Part shown: positions 56,228 to 64,000 of the stretch, in pieces | How the letters are laid out: each line of letters begins with the position of its first letter | Numbering within the stretch: position 1 is the first letter of the stretch | Assembly: GCA_025201765.1 (NCBI GenBank) | Contig: MU623380.1 | Coordinates: 62,001-126,000, forward strand | Length of the DNA stretch: 64,000 nt | Reading direction: 5' to 3' | Source of the DNA: Daldinia sp. FL1419 | Lineage: Eukaryota; Ascomycota; Sordariomycetes; Xylariales; Hypoxylaceae | Notes under the pieces: generated by a model | What the model saw: the letters and a program-made list of their open reading frames with translations, nothing else | The model's database searches: none | What the model was told of the DNA's origin: nothing | Translations under genes and position numbers: made by a program

Positions 56228-56725
56228 TTAAGGGACTTTGGTACGTAGCTGGACTCCGTGCCAACCTTTCATCTGATCGCCCAGCACGGCGTTCACCATT
56301 CTCTGCTGCTTTAGCATGTTGACACCCCGAAACTTCTCCGATGCAATCTCAATGCCGTACATGGACCCACAACCGCCTGATATGTCTTGAACCATAAGTT
56401 CCGTTGGTGAGAATTCAGCTGTTAATTTATCCCATATTGCTGATTCAGCGTCATCGAGGTAATCTGGCTTTTCGGGGCGAGGAGTCCCTTTCGGCGATGC
56501 ATTTTCCGAATTTATCGTTTTAGAGTCGGTAGAGGCAGAATAGTGTCGGACAATGGCTTGTCGGGTTCTAGAGGAGCTTATTATGGCTGGCTGGACTAAT
56601 GTTCGCACTGTTTGCACACAAGTCCGTACCGAGGACATATGTATAGGCAAACTTTGGCGTGACAATGTGGTAGAGCTTCGTTTAGGAGCTATCGCAATAA
56701 GTCGAGAGCAACGGTGACACAACAT
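56228..56725 (-). CDS. bol3: mitochondrial BolA-like protein (Bol3/Aim1 type)
   Basis: Single exon, 165 aa. The first ~70 residues are rich in Arg, Ser and Thr and poor in acids, ending near RHYSAST, as expected for a mitochondrial presequence. The BolA domain follows: IWDKLTAEFSPTELMVQDIS, GGCGSMYGIEIASEKFRG, LKQQRMVNAVLGDQMKGWHG and VQLRT. The Cys of GGCG and the His of WHGVQLRT are the positions used for [2Fe-2S] coordination with monothiol glutaredoxin in BOLA3-type proteins. The yeast counterpart helps deliver Fe-S clusters to lipoate synthase and respiratory proteins. An internal ATG (MSSVRT, residue 30) would still leave a presequence-like start. Confidence 0.9.
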   Translation of the reverse strand: MLCHRCSRLIAIAPKRSSTTLSRQSLPIHMSSVRTCVQTVRTLVQPAIISSSRTRQAIVRHYSASTDSKTINSENASPKGTPRPEKPDYLDDAESAIWDKLTAEFSPTELMVQDISGGCGSMYGIEIASEKFRGVNMLKQQRMVNAVLGDQMKGWHGVQLRTKVP

Positions 56726-57423
56726 TGTAGGAATTGATAATTTGAGACGAATATGGTAGAAACTGGTACCAGAAAAAAGCGTATAATGGAAAATTAGGAT
56801 TTGCCGTCTCTATAAAAAAAAAGAAAGTATTATGCAAAACCGGAACCTTGATTTGGAGGATGAGGAATTAAAGAAACATCTTATTAAGAAGTATGCAAAG
56901 TCGCAAAAAGATAGAAGGGGCGCTTATTAACCTGTATTTATCGATAAGTACAGTACCAACCTATCAAAGGTACAATGTACGTCTACGTGATTATCTTCAT
57001 GTCATCGCTGATTGGCTCGGAGGCTTAAATAAATATATTTGCTGAGGTAGATAAACTTATGGCATCTTGACTGGAATATTCCATTGAGATATATATGCAC
57101 CAAATCAAGCAATGAATGTGTATAAAGTACTCCCAGCTTTACTTTTTTGCCTATCACTGCGAGATTTCCCTGGTTCTTATTTTTTTTCTCCAGCGACCAA
57201 TCTTATTTCTCGTAACAAGGTAGAAAGAAGTACATCAAGAATCGATTCATCTTTCTTTAAAAACTACCTTCTAACGTACCTAGGTACCTAAATAGTTCTA
57301 AATAAGATTGAGGTCTGTATTTTCCCTCAGCAATTCGCCGAGGCGAAATAGGAAACGGCCCTGTAATGATAGGAGCAATGCTTGCTAATTCTTGGTCATC
57401 TCTAATACGCGATTATGATGCCC
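56726..57423. other. intergenic between tandem - genes
   Basis: About 700 bases: BolA promoter and subtilase 3' flank. A ACCTAGGTACCTA word occurs at about 57278-57290. No gene is supported. Confidence 0.6.
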
Positions 57424-60275
57424 TTAGATGAACTGTATAGAAAAATCTACGGTTTCGTCGATATCATAATCGGCCGGGTCGGCAGCATCGCCGAATATAT
57501 GCAGAGCTTCAAACCGCAGTTTGTATGCACCCCCCGGTGCCCATGTACCGTCTGCAAGCCTTCCGTCCCAGTTCAAAGCAAAAGGATCACGAGACGCGTA
57601 GCGGAGCGGCGAGCCGAAAATGTGATTGCCAGTATCCGCACCCACGTCGGCAGTCGCGTTCACGGGAATAGCTTTAATGTTAATTTGCGGTGATCCGAAT
57701 GCTAGAAGCGCTACAGCAACAGGATACGTAGCGTTAATGGCAGTAACGTTGGTCCTAGGAATTACGAACGAAGCGCGACCTTTGATGGGATCTAGCTCCT
57801 CGTCTGTAGATATCGAGAGGTAACCCACATCCAGGACTCTTGTTTTGTGTAGGCTACCGACGGCTCCGTTGTATGGCAGAGACAAGCTGTCGCCATTGGT
57901 GCCATTCAGGGTGATATATCCGGAATAGACGGGCAAACGGGTGGCATTAAGTGCGGGCGGAGTGACCGTAACAGAAATGATCACTTCTTCACCACCTGGC
58001 ACAGTCACTTTAGACTCGCTAAGTGCAATAGTCGCATATTCGTCGGTCAACTCTAGGCCAGGGAAAGGGTCCGGATATATGGAGTCAGAGAAGGTGTACC
58101 CAGTCGCAGCACCCACGCTTCCTAACTCGTAAGTGACTTCTTCCGAACCTAGATTCTTAATGGTGAAGTTTAGAGTGTCTACGAAGTGGTCCGTATCATT
58201 GAAGGCGAGACTAGACTTGCTCAGAAGAGTAGTTGCGTAAGCAGCATCGTAGGCTTGGACTATTCCAGAACCGAGTTGCACAACGGGTGCCAGCGAAGTA
58301 TAGGTGTCAGTTCCGTCGTTCAAAAACTGCGGGTTCGACGTCGCTGATAGTATGTTTTCAAGAGTAGCAGGATCAAGAGTGCCTCGGACGTTTGAGACGA
58401 GGGCATAGATGGCGGCAACTAGAGGGCACGCCATCGAAGTGCCAGACAAGACAGCGTAGGCACCTAGAGGGATCGGGTACGTCGATAGGATATTACCTCC
58501 AGGAGAAGCGAGCTGCGGCTTAATGTCTAACTCGAAAGTCGGGTTCCACGACGTATAAGAACTCGCAAAGCCACCAGTGACAGTGTTCTTCTGGTAAGTC
58601 AAGCTAATTCTCGTCAGATATAAAATTAAAGGTAAATCCAATTTCCCGTTTCTTACCTAACCGGTGCTGTAGTAGGGTCAAGCATGTTAAGGACAACTTT
58701 GGATCCATTTTTCAGTGAGGAAACCCAAGATTCACCTTGATCGGCTGTTACCTAACTCACCCATCAGTTCCAACATTAGACAAAAAAAAAAATACGAAAC
58801 AAAATCTAGCCCACTTACCATGCCGGTGCCCTCGACGCTGGTGACTTCGGACGTAGCAGGCCCTGATGCCCCGACCCGGACGTTATTGTAAAAAAGAACA
58901 TATTTCGCTCCAAACTGGGCCGCATTGGTAGCCTTTTGGACAAAGGTACAGGTTCCACGACGGATCAACACGATGTAACCTGACAAGTCAGGAGTGTCTT
59001 CTGATAATGCGGCACAACCCTGATCGGCTTCTGTGATATCGAAAGAGGGGGCCCATAGCGGAAGACTGACGTTGGCCCATTTTCCCGGTTCTCCAAGAGC
59101 GTAGCCAAATTGCTGTTGTTCGCCGCCATCAACGGTGAAATTCGAATCGGTAAGAAGTAATGGGGTGACTTCACTGTCAATTGAAGCGATCGACGTAACC
59201 TTCTTGCCATTAGAAGCTGTGCTGGCATAAAAGAGACCGACCGCTCCATCGTTACCGGCCGAGACTGTACAAGGAACACCAGCTTCAACAATTCGAGACA
59301 CAGCGACAGACCAAGGGTCTTCACTCCAACCAGAAGAACCACCGATGGACGCTGTGATAATGTTTGATCCAGCCTCAAATGCTTTCATGTAGGCGTCGAT
59401 CAAGACATCATTACCAGCACCGCCAGTACAACCGAACACCCTAAACATACCGAGAGTAACATCGGGGGCAGCTCCGGTAAAACCTAACTCGTTCGCCTGC
59501 GCTGCGATAATGCCGGAGACGTGGGTGCCATGACCACCACAATCATCGTATGGGTCATCATCAGGTACCGGTGTGTTGTCACCATTGTAATCATCCCCGA
59601 CGATATCACTACCAAAAGTGAACAGACAGTCTGGACCACCAAAACAACCACCCAATGCGGGATGAGTATAATCGACCTAAGACAGTTAACCCCCGAATCC
59701 ATCGTTCAGACATGATTACTTACGCCAGAATCAATGATGCCAATCTTAACCCCCTTTCCGGTGATTCCTTTTGCCCGGAGCTTATCCACTTGGGTCATTA
59801 CATGTGGAGTGAAAGTGTCATTCCCAAGCTGCCGCTTCACATTTTTCATATAGTCCTTCCCGCCACTTCGCCCCGTCCAGACAATTTCATCCTTGGGTAA
59901 TGAGTACACCCTATTTGGCCACACCTGCTTAACGCTAGGGAGGGAGTTAAGCTTTCCTGCTTCTTCCTCGGCCGTCTTAAGATCATGAAATTGGATAGAC
60001 ACGCCTCTGAATAGCTTATAGTCCAGGTTCATGCGTGTCTTCGCTTTGGAACTAATGTGGTTAAAGAATTCTGCCGAGTCCTAACCCCAAATCATAGTCG
60101 GTTAGTATAGAATAAGTCTTTTCACTACAGGTTCAGGCTAAAATACCTGAGAATCTTCAAACTCCACAATATATGACCCAGGAAGATGTCTCGTCTCCCC
60201 CGCTATTCTAGCCTCGACTGAAAAAAGGCTCAACGCACTCGCTAGTAGCAGCGACAGAAAAGATGCCCGAACCAT
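57424..60275 (-). CDS. secreted subtilisin-like serine protease (S8, PA-domain, Vpr/pyrolysin type)
   Basis: Five exons join in frame: 60147-60275, 59724-60080, 58819-59676, 58657-58751 and 57424-58603 (872 aa). Signal peptide MVRASFLSLLLASALSLF; an inhibitor-I9 propeptide (PGSYIVEFEDSQ to VWPNRVY); then the peptidase with Asp160 in IGIIDSG, His211 in GGHGTHVSG, the oxyanion Asn in SAGNDG and Ser536 in SGTSMACP. A protease-associated (PA) insert lies between the His and Ser blocks (GYIVLIRRGTCTF, AAQFGAKYVLFYNN). The C-terminal ~250 residues are beta-rich and fibronectin-like, with many N-glycosylation sites. The triad is complete, so an active extracellular endopeptidase is expected. Exon 5 was started at the ATTAG acceptor (58603); the alternative acceptor 15 bases later breaks the frame. 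Confidence 0.92.
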
Positions 60276-61746
60276 GTTGAGGGGGTAGCGCGGCGGTAAG
60301 ATGAAACCGACGAGCAAGCGCCTGGGAACGAAAGACTTAAGGAGGGATGCGACAGCACCAAACCACTCGACTAAGAGTGGTCAAGGAGGGACAGAGACTT
60401 GGCCCTCCCCAAAAGAATGTGGCAACGTGCCTTCGAGTATTTGTAGTCGTTAGCGAGCTTCTGGGGGGGCAACCGAGGGTCCATGGCCCTACCTCCTTGC
60501 GGATCAACGCATGCAAGATTGAGTGTGCCATCGCGCCGCACACTCGCGTTACATTGCGAAGACGAGCATTGATAAGAATTTTAAGCAGTCCGGTTGGTCT
60601 CCTCACTCGCCGTTAAAAACTCAGCTTCCGTAGTAGTATTAAAGACGCACCATAAACAAGGGAGGTGGATAACCACAGAGATTCCTTGACCTGGGGAAGC
60701 TTGGCAGGGGACATCGCGCGGGGGTTGCCGACTGTTGGTTAGATTCCGGGAATAAATTAGGCAATGCTTTATCAGCCCGTGGAAATTATCCATATCTCTC
60801 GTGGTAATCTGTGTTTTCCCATAGCAGAGGTGGAATGGACATATCAAATCAAGTAAGATTTGTTGGCACTCCTGGTGAATTGTAAACATTAACAATATCC
60901 ATCGAGTCTATTCTTCGGTTCAAGAATAATAGGCCTGATATCTTAATCTAAATCAAGCCGCCCTGCAGGTTTTGACAGGTTTTGACAGGGTTAGAGAGAG
61001 GGACGTAGCGAAGAGACTCTACGGTCCGGGATATGATGGTATCATTTCTTCGATAAAAGTCGCGAGACGCCGTCGGTTTGGGATAGATAATAGATATCGC
61101 GACGCACGCCCGGTGGCTTGGTGACGTAGTTGAGCGAGATAAGACACGAAGCGACAAATCCAAGGATATCACGAGTTACACATAAGAAATACAGATTATG
61201 CAGTGGTACCTGATAATATATTAAGTGAGGTAGACGATGCGGGGAGAAAGTAGCATTAAAAAGGAGGTATTTGGAGTCGTTGGAGCTCTTGTAGGAAAGT
61301 CTCGGCATCGGCAATACGTCCCGATTAGCAAAGACTCCTCAGTCCTCTCAAGAGGTGATGTGGTGATAAAATAATAAGAGGTTACAATGGGAACCGACAT
61401 TCGAAATACGAATGATACCCGGTCGATGTCGTGCTTGTGCTGATGACCCAAGCAGCTACTCTAATTTTACACCCGAGCCACGAAGCAAACGACAACACCA
61501 ACGCGATGCTACTCGTCACATAGTCTAGTCTCTTGGTTCTGGGTTACAAATTCTCACGATTCTCTATCGTGAAGCTCCTGGAAAGTTTTATAGATAGGGG
61601 GGGAAAAAAAGAAAAGAGGAAAAAAAAAGAAAAAAAAAAGATAATGTAGGAGAGACTTCTTGAACCAACAACAACACAACAAGACGCGATCAAATCTCCA
61701 ATCTAATCCAATCCAATACAAGCGTAGTAACAATATGGAGACCTTC
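60276..61746. other. intergenic
   Basis: Subtilase promoter and upstream DNA, about 1.5 kb. On the minus strand near 61256-61316 one frame reads ADAETFLQELQRLQIPPF and stops, which looks protein-like but has a stop just upstream and no partner exon. A purine run (A/G) lies at 61598-61641. No gene is supported. Confidence 0.5.
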
Positions 61747-61932
61747 CTATTTAGGAGACGCTACCAATGCAGCGGTAAAATCTGCTACACTATCGGCAAT
61801 GAGATTTAGATATCCACTATGCCCCATTTGTCGACTTATACTACCCGTTCCCGGTAAAGCGTTCAAATCCAGACTTCTCGGCGCATCCCACGAATTTAGC
61901 ATTACGATTACAGCTTCGGGACTGGGTGATGG
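61747..61932 (-). pseudogene. orphan terminal-exon-like coding scrap
   Basis: An acceptor-like GGTTAG is followed by 61 in-frame codons and a TAG. The translation has real-protein composition (SPEAVIVMLNSWDAPRSLDL, GSISRQMGHSGYLNLI, SVADFTAALVASPK) unlike the flanking AT-rich DNA. I found no upstream exon on the minus strand that could feed it, so it is either the last exon of a gene I cannot trace or a relic. The family is not recognised. Confidence 0.35.
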
Positions 61933-63405
61933 CTAACCGCCCCTTTTCTTATATCAACCTATATACTATTTAACGACACTGAATATACTAACCTAACCTA
62001 CCTAGGTAGTATTGGCTGCACCTAATCACAAACCTAGATCATTTGGCAACATAGGTAAGTAAAGTACCTACCTTAGGTACTCAATATAAAGCTTACTCCC
62101 TCACACGCGACCAGCAATGATAGATGACTACCAAAGTTTGCTCAAGACCCATACGACGGACGTTGGTGCGGACAGAAGCCAAGCAGTGCGATTATTCCTA
62201 ATATCTGTATCTATACCGCCGCCGGTGTCAGCGCTAGGAATACAACTCCGGGAGCTCATTCTGTCATCCGCGTGGCCAAGTAGGATACCTAGGTAAATAG
62301 TAGGATAGTCGAATCGCCAGCAGGCAAACTGCTCCCTACCCGTTGACTGAGTCGAATTACGTGTCACAACGGGAAGATACCGATGCTATTATATTTAACA
62401 AAATTCCATGTCAAGCTGTGACACGCCCACTAGAAAATGCACATGGCCGACTACGAGAACGCATCCGGCACGGTACTGCCATACGAACGACGCTCCGGCG
62501 CCGGCTTGCTGCACCCGGTACGGCTTAGAAATGTGGTTGTGATCGTGTTGGTCAGCTTTCGTGATTACCTATATAGAAAGATGGAGACACGATGTCTTTG
62601 GGTAATGCCTAAACTAACGTGGCTCCCTTGGTAAATATTTACGTGTAAAAGAGCTTGGAACGTCGTATAAGGTTGGAATTAATATAACTCATAAGTTTGT
62701 AGTACTGCCTACCTAGACATCAAGGCACATACGGAAATCGTTTATTCACGTACTAGTCCAGTGGCAAGGTACAATACAACTATGAATATTTGCTAGAATC
62801 TACGGAACACAAGTTGTGTGTTAGGAGACAGATACCATACTTGTCTTGATGGATATGCGGTAAGCCTATTTTTTGAGTATGAAGGTCAAGTAAACAGTGT
62901 CTTGTTTGTTTACTTCTCTATATATTATTTCCTTCATAAGCTACGATTCATATGAATGGAAAAGACGTCATATTTTAGACGGGACATTTTACATTCCTAC
63001 ACCCTACAACCAATACACAATACACATCATAGCCCAGTGCCCAGAGCTTCGCAATATTATAATTTATTTTCTATATAACCGTCCTATGTATATTATGCGA
63101 AAATGCAGACTCGGTCCTTGCCCGCCCCCGTATATCTTTAGGGCCGTAACCAAGAAACCACGCCTGTCAAATATGCTAGGGATATCTCAAATGCCAAAAG
63201 GAAAACCAGCCAATTGTTTTAGGTGCCCGACCAAACCTAGCGCCCGCCCGGACACCGTTGGGTCTATGTAAAAAGAGAATAGCTTTTAAGGGAGGGTGTA
63301 ATGTGTTAAAATAATGAGTAAAGCAGAAAAAGAACATCATACGTTATCTGTACAGCCTCCTTTTCTTGCTTCTTCTGGAAATGTAATTATTGTTTTGCTT
63401 GTTTC
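61933..63405. other. intergenic
   Basis: About 1.5 kb of mostly AT-rich sequence with TACCTAGGTA-type words near 61998-62010, 62060-62080 and 62285-62295. The last part is the 3' flank of the transporter gene. Short frames show no domain. Confidence 0.55.
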
Positions 63406-64000
63406 TTAATGATCTTCGACATCCTCATCTCGTCCAGGGTACATAATGTCCTGAACAATTACCGCCCTCACATGATTATAGAGAACGAAGAGATACGTGG
63501 CCAACAAACAGATGGACATACCCGTCGTGACCCATTTCACCGCCTCGTTCCCGAATTCATTTGAGATTGAGATAGTTGCCAAGATAAAACCAGTGTTGGG
63601 GAACACCATTGCCCACCATCCCAAGTGGAAATATTTAGGCGGTGAGCTTATAACAGCAATCAAAGCGATACCGAACCACCACAGAGACAACGCCCAAAGG
63701 AAGATGGCCCCGATAAGAGCGAAAGTCCTAATCAAGTGTACGTCGATGAATCCATCCATTTCCCTATCGAAACTGTCCGGGAGACCATTCGACATACCGA
63801 TGAACGCAAGCGCAGTGAAAGCCGGGGGTCCCACATTCATGAAGAGACCAGGTCGGTGCTCGCGGTTAGGAAGACCTGTTCCATCGATTAGTCACTTCTC
63901 AATCATTTCTAGACGTCGATTTCATGGATTCAAACATACCGGCCGACATCAGACGCCCAATCATATGAGCATACATCATAATTGCAACAAAAAGTCCCAG
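63406..64000 (-). CDS. TDT-family (SLAC1/Mae1/Ssu1-like) membrane transporter, C-terminal part
   Basis: The gene runs off the window end. Two exons are visible: 63940-64000 (partial) and 63406-63875, joined over a 64-nt GTATGT...CAG intron to give MMYAHMIGRLMSAG-LPNREHRPGLF. Four to five hydrophobic spans follow, with GPPAFTALAFIGM, FLWALSLWWFGIALIAVI, YFHLGWWAMVFPNTGFILAT and VTTGMSICLLATYLFV. These are the C-terminal helices of tellurite-resistance/dicarboxylate transporters, which move malate, C4-dicarboxylates, sulfite or other anions across the plasma membrane. The tail is short and acidic (GRDEDVEDH). The substrate cannot be decided from this half. Confidence 0.87.

Overview
This window is nuclear DNA of a filamentous ascomycete (Pezizomycotina). 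The class is probably Sordariomycetes, but that is inferred from style and not proven. The support is: short GT-AG introns with TACTAAC- or CTAAC-like branch points; single-copy fungal housekeeping genes (acetyl-CoA carboxylase, C-14 sterol reductase, Atg27, NudE, a mitochondrial BolA protein); and families typical of these fungi (2EXR, velvet, HET, glucuronoyl esterase, GH5 cellulase, PAN-like surface protein). Gene spacing is loose and the intergenic DNA is AT-rich, with many copies of a CCTA/TAGG motif.

Layout. Bases 1-20,000 hold the 3' end of a coiled-coil and proline-rich protein (+), a single-pass PAN-like membrane protein (-), a poly-C/N assembly gap, a large sterol glucosyltransferase with a VPS13-like C-terminal region (+), a CE15 glucuronoyl esterase (+), a GNAT acetyltransferase (+), a 2EXR protein (-), a hemerythrin-like protein (+) and a Ybp/ALF4/glomulin family protein (-). 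Bases 20,000-30,000 hold a GPI-anchor-type GH5 protein whose catalytic nucleophile is replaced by Gln (-), Atg27 (-), Erg24 (+) and an unrecognised protein with two SUMO-interaction-like motifs (+). Bases 30,500-37,500 are the four-exon acetyl-CoA carboxylase gene (-), followed by about 6 kb of gene-free DNA and then nudE (-). Bases 45,500-56,000 are gene-poor: a 259-bp TA-flanked MITE-like element, a broken HET-domain pseudogene and a small velvet-domain gene. Bases 56,000-64,000 hold a BolA3-type gene (-), a secreted subtilase with five exons (-), an orphan coding scrap (-) and the 3' end of a TDT/SLAC1-Mae1 transporter (-).

I see no operon-like or biosynthetic gene cluster. Sterol-related functions (sterol glucosyltransferase, Erg24) and plant-wall functions (CE15, GH5) each occur twice but are separated by unrelated genes. 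The most interesting items are the GH5 protein with a Glu-to-Gln change at the nucleophile and an otherwise conserved active site, the glycosyltransferase/VPS13-like architecture, the tandem SIM-like motifs in an unknown protein, the short velvet protein, and two MITE-like inverted-repeat elements. Splice sites were read by eye. Exon joins quoted in the entries were checked for reading-frame consistency.
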